DNA of 64,000 bases from the NCBI RefSeq assembly GCF_020404745.1, contig NZ_JAIZAP010000018.1:36569-100568 (forward strand), given 5' to 3'. The stretch comes from Aquibacillus saliphilus. GTDB lineage: Bacteria; Bacillota; Bacilli; Bacillales; Amphibacillaceae. Under the pieces are notes generated by a model. It saw only the letters and a list, made by a program, of their open reading frames with translations, ran no database searches and was not told the origin of the DNA. A program made the position numbers and the translations under genes. The first letter of the stretch is position 1. Each line of letters starts with the position of its first letter. Positions 52,345 through 61,080 of the stretch are shown one piece after another.

Positions 52345-53460
52345 ATGAAAACATATATTGTAATTGGTGCTGGAATACTTGGTGCTTCAACAGCGTATCA
52401 TTTGGCAAAGCAAGGAGCAGCTGTAATAATAGTTGATCGAAGTGACATTGGTCAAGCGACAGATGCCGCAGCAGGGATTGTCTGTCCTTGGTTAACCAAT
52501 CGTCGTAACAAAGCTTGGTACCAATTAGTTACAAGTGGAGCAAAATACTATCCAACATTAATTAAGGATCTAGAGGCAAGTGGAGACATGGAAACTGGTT
52601 ATGCCAGAGTTGGAGCAATTAATATTTTTGATACAGAAGAGAAGCTAGACAAAAAAATGGAATTTGCATTAAAGCGTCGAGAATCCACTCCAGAGATGGG
52701 TGAGATTACGAGACTATCTCAGGCGGAGACAAAAGCAATGTTTCCACCGCTATCAGATGAGTACGGGGCGGTACATGTAAGTGGTGGTGCTCGTGTTAAT
52801 GGTGGAGCTTTGCGTGATGCTCTTATTCAAAGTGCCAAAAAGAATGGAGCAACTTTTGTAGTTGGTGATGCATCGCTTAGCTTTGAGGGAACCAACGTTA
52901 CAGGTGTTAAAGTAAATGATGAGACACTTTATGCAGATGAAGTAATTGTTACTGGTGGGGTTTGGTCTAAACAACTATTAGGACCACTTGGTATGAATTT
53001 TCTAGTTACTTCTCAAAAAGCTCAAATCGTTCATCTTGAAATGCCCGATACCGATACTAATGATTGGCCAGTTGTTATGCCACCATTCAATCAGTACCTG
53101 CTAACGTTTGAAAATGGGAAAATTGTTATTGGTGCTACTCATGAGGAAAATGTAGGATTGGATTCGCGAGTAACGATGGGGGCAGTTCATGAGATTATTG
53201 ATAAAGCGTTAAGAGTTGCTCCAGGATTGGCTGTCAGTACATATATAGAAACGAAAGTAGGATTCCGGCCATTTACACCCGGACATCTACCGGTTATAGG
53301 ACGAGTTCCTCATTATGAGGGCTTACTAGTAGCCAACGGACTTGGTGCTTCTGGCTTAACAAGTGGACCCTATTTGGGTGCTGAGCTAGCCAAGCTAGCA
53401 CTTGGTTATCCAACTGAGCTAGAATTGAGTAATTATGATGTAGCTGGTGCTTTTGGTTAA
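52345..53460 (+). CDS. FAD-dependent oxidoreductase (DadA/glycine oxidase-like)
   Basis: The 371-residue flavoenzyme has the FAD-binding dinucleotide motif VIGAGILGASTAYHLAKQG at residues 6-24, a conserved ATDAAAGIVCPW stretch next to it, GGVWSKQLLGPLG in the middle and the C-terminal FAD segment GFRPFTPGHLPVIG..GLGASGLTSGPYLG. It likely oxidises a secondary or primary amine of an amino acid (sarcosine, glycine or a D-amino acid). ATG 52345 follows AAAAAGGTG; the upstream GTG overlaps that site. Substrate unknown. Confidence 0.88.
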   Translation: MKTYIVIGAGILGASTAYHLAKQGAAVIIVDRSDIGQATDAAAGIVCPWLTNRRNKAWYQLVTSGAKYYPTLIKDLEASGDMETGYARVGAINIFDTEEKLDKKMEFALKRRESTPEMGEITRLSQAETKAMFPPLSDEYGAVHVSGGARVNGGALRDALIQSAKKNGATFVVGDASLSFEGTNVTGVKVNDETLYADEVIVTGGVWSKQLLGPLGMNFLVTSQKAQIVHLEMPDTDTNDWPVVMPPFNQYLLTFENGKIVIGATHEENVGLDSRVTMGAVHEIIDKALRVAPGLAVSTYIETKVGFRPFTPGHLPVIGRVPHYEGLLVANGLGASGLTSGPYLGAELAKLALGYPTELELSNYDVAGAFG

Positions 53461-53528
53461 TAATGTAGAGGGAAAAGCTAATTTCCCTTTACATTAGTGT
53501 ACATAACAAATTACTTATAAGTGCTGTA

Positions 53529-53960
53529 TTAATGATTATTCTGATTTGGATAAGTTTCTCTTAAAAATTTAACCGATTGGTTAACCAATGCCTTCAAAAT
53601 ATCAACTTCAATGTCAGCGACTTTATTGATATAGACGCAGGCTTTGCCTGACGTATGTTTACCAAAAGAATTTAATAATTGTTGACGCTCTGTGTCTCCT
53701 GTTGCGAAGTATAAACTGATTTTGGCTTTTCTGGGAGAGAAGCCAACTAGTGGTGCATCACCCTCATGACCAGAGTCATATTTATAATGATACGCACCGA
53801 ATCCAATGATACTTGGTCCCCACATCTTCGCCTTATAGCCTGTCGTTTCAGTAAAGATATCTAATAACTTGTATGCGTCTTCGCGTTTTTTAGGACTTTC
53901 AACTTCTTCAATAAACTCAATTACACTGCTGTCATTTTCTTTTGTTTTTAATTTATACAT
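53529..53960 (-). CDS. DUF1801 domain protein
   Basis: The 143-residue soluble protein has the DUF1801 pattern: KMWGPSIIGFGAYHYKYDSG, VGFSPRKAKISLYF and the late GKHTSGKACVYINKVADID-like stretch with its conserved basic residues. Structures of this family look like small ligand- or iron-binding (frataxin-like) folds; the function is unsettled. The start follows GGAGGAG on the minus strand. Single gene. Confidence 0.88.
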   Translation of the reverse strand: MYKLKTKENDSSVIEFIEEVESPKKREDAYKLLDIFTETTGYKAKMWGPSIIGFGAYHYKYDSGHEGDAPLVGFSPRKAKISLYFATGDTERQQLLNSFGKHTSGKACVYINKVADIEVDILKALVNQSVKFLRETYPNQNNH

Positions 53961-54219
53961 AACAGAATTTCTCCTCCATATTATATATATATTTTCTTTT
54001 ATATCACATACGAAAAGAGTCGTGATTTAAAACATATATTTTTGTTATTATAAACCCTCGCATAGTTATATTTCTGCACTTTAATGATGAATCCTGCAAA
54101 AATGTCTAAATTAGTACTACCAGAGGTACGTTCATTACTAAGTGATATTTAACTATTTTTAAAGGATATTTTTATAAAAAATGGAATATATAATAGCAAG
54201 GGTAGGGGGATGATAAGCT

Positions 54220-54537
54220 ATGAAAAAAACTAAATTGACTTTGTTTGTGGTTGGAAGTATCCTGATCATCTTTTTAATTGTAACCGGTTTCAACTTCTTT
54301 GCTGTCGAATCTAAGCAGCCTGATGCTATTACTACTAAAGTCGAAATTAATGAGGAGAAAGCAGTTGAACGATTTGTCGAATCAATTACTTATCAAACAG
54401 TATCCTATCAGGATCGAAGTAAGTTTGATTTCAGTGAGTTTGAGAAATTTATCGAATTCTTAGAAACAAGTTATCCACTTGTTCACGAAAGATTGGACCT
54501 AGAAGTGGTTAATGATTATGCACTTATGTTTGAACTA
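54220..54537 (+). pseudogene. M20 family peptidase, N-terminal part (split by insertion)
   Basis: The first 106 codons of an M20 metallopeptidase of the carboxypeptidase S/PM20D1 type: an N-terminal membrane anchor (LTLFVVGSILIIFLIVTGF) and the start of the catalytic domain, ending NDYALMFEL. The coding sequence then meets the TnpB element. Its continuation, in the same frame if the element is removed, begins at 55891. Original product about 491 residues. Confidence 0.88.
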
Positions 54538-54700
54538 CCCGCCACTTACCACCCTTACGGGTTGCTTGAAGTGGGGGATTCCTAAGAACACCAACCTATC
54601 TGTTAGTTATGGATTAGGCTATCCCCGCAGTTCCTGCGGTTAATCGTAATGCTTCATTACGAAGATTGATACTTGCGTTAATATCCCTTTCGTGATGACT
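54538..54700 (-). ncRNA. Candidate omega (reRNA) guide scaffold of TnpB
   Basis: By analogy to characterised TnpB systems, the guide RNA spans the 3' end of tnpB and the right end of the element. Here this region has the conserved-looking CCCACTTCAAGCAACCCGTA and GGGTGGTAAGTGGCGGG stem-loops ending at about 54538. The guide would then be the flanking host sequence, starting GTTCAAACATAAGTGC on the minus strand (the M20 gene). The 5' boundary is a guess. Confidence 0.5.
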
Positions 54701-55786
54701 CTTACACATTGGGCATGACCATTCACGTAAGGCAAGATTTTTAACGTCTTTGTGTCTATGACCACAATTGGAACAAAGTTGACTACTTGGAAAGTTTTTA
54801 GCTACAGGCACGATTTGTTTTCCGTACCAGTTTGCTTTGTATTCCAACATTGTTCGAAATTGCGACCACGATACTTCACTAATGGCTTTTGCTAGATTGT
54901 GATTCTTCAACATGTTTTTGACAGACAAATCTTCGATTCCGATGATGTCGTGGTTTTTGACAATCTCGGTAGAGATTTTATCTAACATGTCTTTTCTTGC
55001 GTTGGCAATATTTTCGTGAAGTCGGGCGACTTTTGTTTTTTGTTTTTTCCAATTAGAAGAACCAAATTGTCGCCTTGAAAGAATACGTTGGTCTTTTGTT
55101 AACTTTTCTTCTAACGTGCGGAAGAATTTCGGATTTCTATATACCATTCCATCTGAAAGAGTAGCAAATTCCTTCAACCCAACATCAATTCCAACGGATG
55201 AACCTGTCTTTTCAAATGATTCAACTTCTGTTTCAGCTAAAATGGAAATGAAGTATTTACCCGAGGGGTTACGTCTGATTGTTGCGTTCATGATTCGACC
55301 TTCGACTTCTCGACTTTTTGCAAAACGAACAAATCCTAGTTTTGGTAATTTAATATGTTTATCCAAGACAGCAATATTGCCATTTACACATTTCGTTGTG
55401 TAAGATTGAACAGGATTCTTTTTTGATTTAAAACGTGGTTCTTTGTTTTGTTTTTTGTAATATCTAGAGTAAGAATCATTTACGATTTCAACTGATTTTT
55501 GAAGGGCAATACTATCGACTTCTTTCAAAAAGGAATAGTTTTTCTTCAATTCACGAACCGCTTTAATGGATTTATTCTTGTTGAAGAACTCCCCTTTCCA
55601 TTTATTTTCCGTTAATTGACCGTTCTGCACCATTTCATTCACGACATGCCAATAAGAATCTTTCTCTTTTTGCTTACCAACAAAATAGTTATGCACGAAA
55701 CGTGAACAACCAGTTGTTTTATTGATAAGTATGACTTGTTTGGGTCTTGGATAGATTCTGAATTTATAGGCTCTTTTCACTACCAT
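54614..55786 (-). CDS. tnpB: RNA-guided endonuclease TnpB
   Basis: The 390-residue protein has an N-terminal helix-turn-helix/WED-like part ([19 protein letters not shown]), the RuvC nuclease core with D201 ([10 protein letters not shown]), E285 ([11 protein letters not shown]) and D368 ([10 protein letters not shown]), and an intervening zinc finger C338/C341/C358/C361. All catalytic residues are present, so it is probably active. TnpB cuts DNA next to a target-adjacent motif using an RNA from the element's right end. The start follows GGGAGGTG. Confidence 0.93.
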   Translation of the reverse strand: MVVKRAYKFRIYPRPKQVILINKTTGCSRFVHNYFVGKQKEKDSYWHVVNEMVQNGQLTENKWKGEFFNKNKSIKAVRELKKNYSFLKEVDSIALQKSVEIVNDSYSRYYKKQNKEPRFKSKKNPVQSYTTKCVNGNIAVLDKHIKLPKLGFVRFAKSREVEGRIMNATIRRNPSGKYFISILAETEVESFEKTGSSVGIDVGLKEFATLSDGMVYRNPKFFRTLEEKLTKDQRILSRRQFGSSNWKKQKTKVARLHENIANARKDMLDKISTEIVKNHDIIGIEDLSVKNMLKNHNLAKAISEVSWSQFRTMLEYKANWYGKQIVPVAKNFPSSQLCSNCGHRHKDVKNLALREWSCPMCKSHHERDINASINLRNEALRLTAGTAGIA

Positions 55787-55890
55787 TGAGTTTCACCTCC
55801 CTTTTATCCATTATACCAAACAAAAAGGTAATTTCGAACACTAGTTTGGTTTATTTCCCAAACATTTGAGGTGGCGTCTCGCCTGTTTTA

Positions 55891-57048
55891 GATAAATGGA
55901 ACGGTGTCGATGCTTCGAAAAATCCGATTGGTTTAACTGCTCATTATGACGTAGTTCCTGTTCTAGAAGGAACAGAATCCAACTGGGATCAGCCGCCTTA
56001 TAGTGGCAACGTCGTGGATAGAAATATATGGGGAAGAGGTACGCTTGATGATAAAGTTGGTGTCATTGGTATTATGGAGGCAGTAGAACATTTGCTTGAA
56101 GAAGAATATAAACCAGAACGTGATGTCTATTTTATGTTTGGTTTCGATGAAGAAATCGGTGGTGAAGAAGGCGCTAAAGCCATTGGAGAAATACTAAAGC
56201 AAAGAGATGTTACTTTTGATTTCGTTCTAGATGAAGGTGGCGCAATTGTTAAGAACATGGTCCCTGGTGTAGATAGTCCTGTTGGTGTTGTCGGTGTCTC
56301 AGAAAAAGGTTCCGCGACCGCCGAATTAACGATAGAAGGCAGTGGAGGTCATTCATCTCAACCGAAAGATACCACAAATATTGGAAGGATTTCAAGTGGA
56401 ATTGCTAAACTGGAAAATAGGCAGTTTAAAGCAGATCTTAGAGGGCCAGGTGAGGAATTATTTGAATTTGTAGCACCTGAAATGGACTTCGGAATGAAGT
56501 ATATCTTCGCTAATAAAGTTATTTTTGAACCAGTAATTGAGCGTATCTTATTAAAGCAACCGGCTTCAGCGGCATTAATTCGAACAACAATAGCCCCAAC
56601 TATTTTTCAAGCAGGAGAACAGTATAACGCGTTGCCCGAGAAGGCAACTGCGTTTATAAACTTACGAGTGATGCCAGGAGAATCTTTACATGATGTTCAA
56701 GCTTTCATAGAAAAGACGATAGATGATGATGAAATTATGGTAGATATTTCAGGAAATGAAGCGTCTCCAGTATCATCCTCTGATGGATGGCAATTTAAAG
56801 CAATTCAACAAGCAGGAAAAAATGTTTATCAACAATCAGTAATAGCTCCATATCTAATGTTTGCTGGGTCCGATGCTAAACATTATAATCTAGTATCCAA
56901 AAATACGTACCGTTTTCTACCGGTGCTAATAACGTCAGATGATTTAAATCGGATGCATGGAACAAACGAGCATCTAAGCGTCGATAATTTTATCAACGCT
57001 ATTAAATTTTATGTAGAAATAATCAAACAAGCTGATAAGCACAAGTAG
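55891..57048 (+). pseudogene. M20 family peptidase, C-terminal part (split by insertion)
   Basis: 385 codons continue the peptidase: DKWNGVDASKNPIGL, metal and catalytic motifs LTAHYDVVP (His, Asp), GRGTLDDKVG (bridging Asp) and FGFDEEIGGEEG (catalytic Glu pair), the lid domain (ELTIEGSGGHSSQP) and the final metal His in MHGTNEHLS. Joining codon 106 (CTA, 54535-54537) to GAT 55891 restores an uninterrupted frame that reads FELDKWNG. Without the element the enzyme would be complete. Confidence 0.9.
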
Positions 57049-57126
57049 CCAACTGATTTTATTTGGGTTTTAAATTACTATTTCTATTAAGGTAGCAGAT
57101 CTAAAGGAGAATAAACTATAGTCAAA

Positions 57127-57159
57127 AAAACCAGCGTTCCAATTGAGGGCGCTGGTTTT
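57127..57159. terminator. Bidirectional terminator between convergent genes
   Basis: AAAACCAGCG / CGCTGGTTTT with A/T flanks, between the M20 remnant and the membrane protein at 57178. Confidence 0.85.
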
Positions 57160-57177
57160 AGAATGGTCATTCACCAT

Positions 57178-58047
57178 TTAATTATGCTGTGTTGCAGTTG
57201 TCTTAATAAATTCAAGCGCAGTATCCATTTTCTCAGAGCCCTTACGGATAATAGCTACTTTTTCTCCATCCATACCTAAATCGTCAAATACCACGCTATC
57301 TGTTATATCCACTCCATATAAATAGCCGCGGTCATCTTCTTCAACTTGATTGAAGTTCAACTTACTCTCATCTATCTTCTCTTCTATATCGGTAGAGAGC
57401 TCGTCCAAGCGAACAAACGATCCAAGGGTTACCATTCCGTCGTAATGGTATTGATCGAAAATTATGATGTCTGGTTTTGATGTTGCCATAACTACTTGGT
57501 TCTTCACGACTGTTCCGTAATCTTGCTGTGACCTTGGCTCCTTTGAAGAATGAATATATTCAAGTTTAATATGATTCCAGTCTGGAAATAAATTAGCAAA
57601 ATTACTTTGAAGAGAGGTTTCGGTTTCGCTATCAAACTCTCCATAAAACATCACATGTAAAGCTGGAGGTCCTTGTTCTTCAATCTGTGCTTTCTCTATC
57701 TGCCTATCAATGATAGTAGAAATCACGGAACTAGCTAATAGAATAAGAATGATTCCACCTATCATGTGGAATTTATAGTAATAAAAAATATGGTCTAATT
57801 TTTCCTTGAATGGGCTACTTGAAGACTTATTCTCGGAGGGAAATTCTATCCCGTGAAGATGATTTTTTAATGTACTATACGCTTCATTTAATTGGTCAAG
57901 ATCAATTTTATTTTCTGATGCTTGCACACTACTATTCTCTCTAGCAGTCTTTTCCCTCTTAATTAAGATTAGGAACCTATCTTCTAATTCATTTAGTGAT
58001 GCATCTTCTGATATACCCATAATAGTATAAGCTTTTTTAATGTCCAT
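57178..58047 (-). CDS. Membrane protein with degenerate J-domain-like N-terminus
   Basis: The 289-residue protein has a cytoplasmic helical N-terminus (about 1-72) that resembles a J-domain (KKAYTIMGISEDASLNELED..LDQLNEAYSTLKN) but lacks the HPD triad, so it should not stimulate DnaK. One membrane helix (about 94-117) follows, then an extracytoplasmic domain (about 120-289) reminiscent of substrate-binding folds (PDIIIFDQYHYDGMVTLGSF). The ATG at 58047 follows AAAGGAAGTGA; the longer frame would place that site inside. The function is unknown. Confidence 0.7.
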   Translation of the reverse strand: MDIKKAYTIMGISEDASLNELEDRFLILIKREKTARENSSVQASENKIDLDQLNEAYSTLKNHLHGIEFPSENKSSSSPFKEKLDHIFYYYKFHMIGGIILILLASSVISTIIDRQIEKAQIEEQGPPALHVMFYGEFDSETETSLQSNFANLFPDWNHIKLEYIHSSKEPRSQQDYGTVVKNQVVMATSKPDIIIFDQYHYDGMVTLGSFVRLDELSTDIEEKIDESKLNFNQVEEDDRGYLYGVDITDSVVFDDLGMDGEKVAIIRKGSEKMDTALEFIKTTATQHN

Positions 58048-58348
58048 ACAATCACTTCCTTTTGCTAGCAATCTATCATGTAGTAGAAATACTAAGGATT
58101 AATTTAATTTACAAATCAACAAATCTATCATAACACGTTTACATTATTTATGGAGAAAGATACTTTAATTAGTCGATGTTTTCCCCTGTTATAAACAAGA
58201 CAGAACAAAGCCTTGTCTGCATGAATTATTAAAAAAAATTGGCTGGGATTTAGTCACAAGTCTCCCTGTAAGTGACATATGTTATCTTGTATGATTTTGT
58301 ATTAAAATGGGAGTCAATTTCATAATTACAATATTAAGCCATACCCTG

Positions 58349-58391
58349 ACAATATATAATTGGAAAAGGTTCATGTCCAACTATATATTGT
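58349..58391 (+). repeat. Inverted repeat upstream of the double-psi barrel gene
   Basis: ACAATATATA..TGGA pairs with TCCA..TATATATTGT around an 11-nt loop, 53 bp before the ATG. No T-run. It may be an operator or a 5' mRNA stem. The rest of 58072-58443 shows nothing else I can name. Confidence 0.5.
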
Positions 58392-58443
58392 ACCTTGATG
58401 GCGGTAAATAGGTATTATGAAGTTGATCAATGGAGGTAAACAA

Positions 58444-59112
58444 ATGTACTATCATCATTTTTATTCACCAAATTCAAATCAACAAATGTACATTCCACAC
58501 CAGGTTTATCCTTGTTCAAAGCAACAACATAATGAACACCATCGAAATTATTTGGGCTATTCTTATTATGGTTATCGCCAGCAAGTGATTAGAGGGCAAG
58601 CTACTTGGACGGAAGGAGGACAAACGACAAAATGTGGTATTCCTTGGTCTGAAAATCAGTACATGACTGCTGCAGTTGGTGAAGACACACCTTATCAATG
58701 TGGACAAACGTTAAAAATAAGGAGTCTATCTACCGGGAGAGAGCTTATAGTAACGATTGTTGATACTGTACCAGGGTTTCCGCCGAATAGAATAAATTTA
58801 CATCAAAAAGCTTTTGTTGCTTTAGGTGCCAATCCAGATGTTGGGCTAATCAATATTGAGATTGACTCATCGCCTGAGTTGGAGGAAGAAAAATGGGGGA
58901 AATATCTTTTAGAAGTCACTCAAACGGCTTATCCAAGTTACCATGTCGTTGAATATAGTTCCGTTGCTAAAACAGAAGTATCTCCAGACCAAACGAAAGA
59001 AACTTATCAATACACCTTACAATCACCACAGGAAACAATCAAGGTGAGAGGCAATGTGATTTATAATCCGATTACAGATCGAATAATTTCATTTGATATA
59101 GAGGAAGTGTAA
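58444..59112 (+). CDS. Double-psi beta-barrel (RlpA/expansin-like) protein with DUF3889 C-terminus
   Basis: The 222-residue protein starts with a Tyr/His/Gln-rich N-terminus (about 1-45: YYHHFYSPNSNQQMY..), as in spore-surface proteins. It continues with a double-psi beta barrel (about 50-145: GQATWTEGGQTTKCGIPW..IVDTVPGFPPNRINLHQKAFVALG) and a DUF3889 segment (about 155-222: VTQTAYPSYHVVEYS..ITDRIISFDIEEV). No signal peptide, so it may be a mother-cell or spore-coat protein rather than secreted. ATG 58444 follows GGAGG. Confidence 0.75.
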   Translation: MYYHHFYSPNSNQQMYIPHQVYPCSKQQHNEHHRNYLGYSYYGYRQQVIRGQATWTEGGQTTKCGIPWSENQYMTAAVGEDTPYQCGQTLKIRSLSTGRELIVTIVDTVPGFPPNRINLHQKAFVALGANPDVGLINIEIDSSPELEEEKWGKYLLEVTQTAYPSYHVVEYSSVAKTEVSPDQTKETYQYTLQSPQETIKVRGNVIYNPITDRIISFDIEEV

Positions 59113-59124
59113 GTTATTAAAAAT

Positions 59125-59156
59125 AGCCCCCTTTGACCAAAAAATCAAAGGGGGCT
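59125..59156. terminator. Terminator between convergent genes
   Basis: AGCCCCCTTTGA / TCAAAGGGGGCT; a T-run follows on the minus-strand exit, so it mainly ends the Gln-rich gene. Confidence 0.85.
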
Positions 59157-59173
59157 TGGCTAAGAGTATGCAA

Positions 59174-59449
59174 TTACTGTTGTTGGTTTTGTTGTTGAAT
59201 TGCTTGTTGCAATTGCTGATTCGCTTGTTGTAGTTGTTGTTGTACTTGCTGGAATTGTTGCTGTTGTTGTGGCTGACTTGTACCTTGAGCTTGTGATAGC
59301 TGTTGCTCAGCTTGTTGTAATTGCTGCTGTGCCTGCTGAATTGCTTGTGGATTAGCTTGTTGTGTCGCTTGCTGGACTGCTTGTTCAGCTTGTTGAATTG
59401 CTTGTTGTGCTTGCTGAGCAGCTTGTTGCGGTTGTTGGTTTTGTGGCAT
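59174..59449 (-). CDS. Glutamine/alanine-rich low-complexity protein
   Basis: The 91-residue protein is about half Gln, with most of the rest Ala and few charges. It is built from QQAxQQAxQAxQQ-type heptad-like repeats that predict a long amphipathic helix or coiled coil. It has a strong GGAGG site and proper start and stop, so it is a real gene rather than repeat noise. It resembles Gln-rich spore proteins in style but not gamma-type SASP in sequence. Neighbouring genes (double-psi barrel protein, J-like membrane protein) fit a spore-associated role, which is inference. Confidence 0.7.
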   Translation of the reverse strand: MPQNQQPQQAAQQAQQAIQQAEQAVQQATQQANPQAIQQAQQQLQQAEQQLSQAQGTSQPQQQQQFQQVQQQLQQANQQLQQAIQQQNQQQ

Positions 59450-59634
59450 AAAAAATCCTCCTAATAAAGCTTGATTTTTAATACCTTGTTATCGTTCCTT
59501 ATTAACTAAATTTAATGCAGGTTATTATTTAGTTAATTATCGAATCATGTCCTCTATTAATAAGCGTTGTTCTTTAGGATCTTAAACCTTCTGACGAAAC
59601 ACCCATTTTTCTTATCAATTAGCTCCGTCCTTTG

Positions 59635-60543
59635 TTATCTCCATTTATACGGTGTCTCTTGGTAAACGTAGTAATTAAGCCAATTAGAAAATAGCATATA
59701 GGCTTGTGATCGCCAACGGTTTGCTGGTTTTTGGTTTGGATCATTGTCAGGGAAGTAATCCGTTGGGATGTCGCGCTTTAGTCCTTTTGCTGTATCACGA
59801 TAATACTCCTGTGCAAGTGTTTCAGCTTCGTATTCAAAATGCCCGGTGATCATTACGTGTCTCTCATCTTTTGATATCATGATAAATGGCCCAGCTTGTT
59901 GGGAAGAAGACAGTAGAATTAAATCCTCACACGCAAGAATTTCTTTTTCATTCACTTCCGTAAATCTCGAATGTGGTGCAAGAAATTGGTCATCTAATCC
60001 ACGCACTAATTTAACGGTAGTATTTGTAAGAAGATGATTAAAAACTCCTGTAAGTTTTTCTGGTAACTGATATTTCCCGATTCCATAATGATAATGTAAG
60101 GCAGCTTGAGCACCCCAGCATATATGTAAAACAGAAGTGACATGGTCTTTTGACCATTCCATAATTTCGGTCAGCTCCTGCCAATAGCTTACTTCATTAA
60201 ATGGTAAATGTTCAATTGGTGCTCCGGTTATAATCATACCATCGTAGCGGTTGTTCTTAACTTGAGGGAATGTTTTGTAAAACTGCTTCAGATGAGACTT
60301 GCTTACGTTTTTTGATTCATAAGACTCTGTATGTAAAAACTGGACATGAACCTGTAATGGAGAATTGCTCAGTAATCTTAGTAACTGGGTTTCGGTTCTT
60401 TCCTTTTCAGGCATTAGATTTAAAATCAATATATTTAAAGGACGGATATCTTGGGTAGCAGCTCGATTATCATCCATTAAAAAGATATTTTCATTCTCTA
60501 AAATTTCACGTGCCGGTAATTTGTACGGTATGTTGATTGGCAA
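59635..60543 (-). CDS. metA: Homoserine O-acetyltransferase (MetA type)
   Basis: First committed step of methionine synthesis: acylation of homoserine. I start at TTG 60543 because this gives the family N-terminus MPINIP and a GGGGG site 8 nt upstream; the earlier ATGs crowd that site. With this start (302 residues) the catalytic cysteine is C142 in HICWGAQ. Residue 111, which decides acyl donor, is Glu (GAPIEHL), the acetyl-CoA type as shown for B. cereus MetA. GHFEYE supplies the His and Glu of the triad. No S-box or T-box is visible upstream. Confidence 0.95.
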   Translation of the reverse strand: MPINIPYKLPAREILENENIFLMDDNRAATQDIRPLNILILNLMPEKERTETQLLRLLSNSPLQVHVQFLHTESYESKNVSKSHLKQFYKTFPQVKNNRYDGMIITGAPIEHLPFNEVSYWQELTEIMEWSKDHVTSVLHICWGAQAALHYHYGIGKYQLPEKLTGVFNHLLTNTTVKLVRGLDDQFLAPHSRFTEVNEKEILACEDLILLSSSQQAGPFIMISKDERHVMITGHFEYEAETLAQEYYRDTAKGLKRDIPTDYFPDNDPNQKPANRWRSQAYMLFSNWLNYYVYQETPYKWR

Positions 60544-60727
60544 GTGCATTACCCCCATTATAAGATTGATACGATTATTATAACGATGGTCAACACAACA
60601 GGCAACAGTAATGTTTAAAAGTGTGGAACATTAGTAGACCTTTTAGGAAGATTATTCTGAATAATTAAAATTTAAATTGATTATTATGTTAAAATATAGT
60701 CTATAGTCGAGAAAGGCTGGGATTAAA

Positions 60728-60931
60728 ATGTTATATATTTTGCTTGGTCTTGGTTTGATGGTCATGATTCTACTATTGTTGATTGCAGCAATAGTTGCAC
60801 CTTATTCGGAGCTAATGGGTAGCTTTAGTAGAAGAAGCTTTAGAAATCTAATGATTGCACTTGTCATCGCCACCATTCTCGCTCTTTCATATGGAACTTA
60901 TTACCTTCTCACTTATCAACCAACATTTTAA
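60728..60931 (+). CDS. Small two-helix membrane protein
   Basis: The 67-residue protein has two membrane helices (about 2-26 and 41-61) joined by a short loop with basic residues (SFSRRSFRN). It starts at ATG 60728 behind AAAGGCTGGG. It is divergent from metA. I do not recognise it. Confidence 0.55.
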   Translation: MLYILLGLGLMVMILLLLIAAIVAPYSELMGSFSRRSFRNLMIALVIATILALSYGTYYLLTYQPTF

Positions 60932-61080
60932 ACGTTTGAATTTAAAAATTAGCAGAGCAGTTATTAATAGTTAATCATCCCCTTATAATGTATTTTGTCT
61001 GGTCAAAGGATTTTAAGATAGCTACCACAAAAATAAGAATTAATAGGTTTAACCATTTAAGTAGAAAGAAGGTCTGGTAA

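Larger units (their letters stand above)
54538..55890 (-). mobile_element. IS200/IS605-type element with tnpB only
   Basis: A roughly 1353-bp insertion carries tnpB on the minus strand but no tnpA. The right end (low coordinates) shows the nested hairpin ACTT..ACCC-GTAA-GGGT..AAGT and the left end a small GGCG-AGA-CGCC hairpin (near 55871-55886), as usual for single-stranded-transposing elements. There are no terminal inverted repeats and no target duplication. The exact ends are ambiguous by one or two bases because TA occurs at both junctions. It would need a TnpA from elsewhere to move. Confidence 0.85.

Noticed and set aside
56014..57048. Stand-alone 344-residue peptidase starting at ATG 56014
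   Set aside because: The frame is open back to 55891 and key N-terminal M20 residues (LTAHYDVV) lie before this ATG, so it is the cut-off end of the split gene.
59174..59449. Gln-rich frame as low-complexity repeat noise
   Set aside because: It has a canonical GGAGG site, start, stop and terminator, and the codons vary (CAA/CAG), so I kept it as a gene.
60559..60727. S-box or T-box leader for metA
   Set aside because: None of the conserved riboswitch or T-box sequence (GGTGGxACCxCG, AGxAxGAGGGA) is present.
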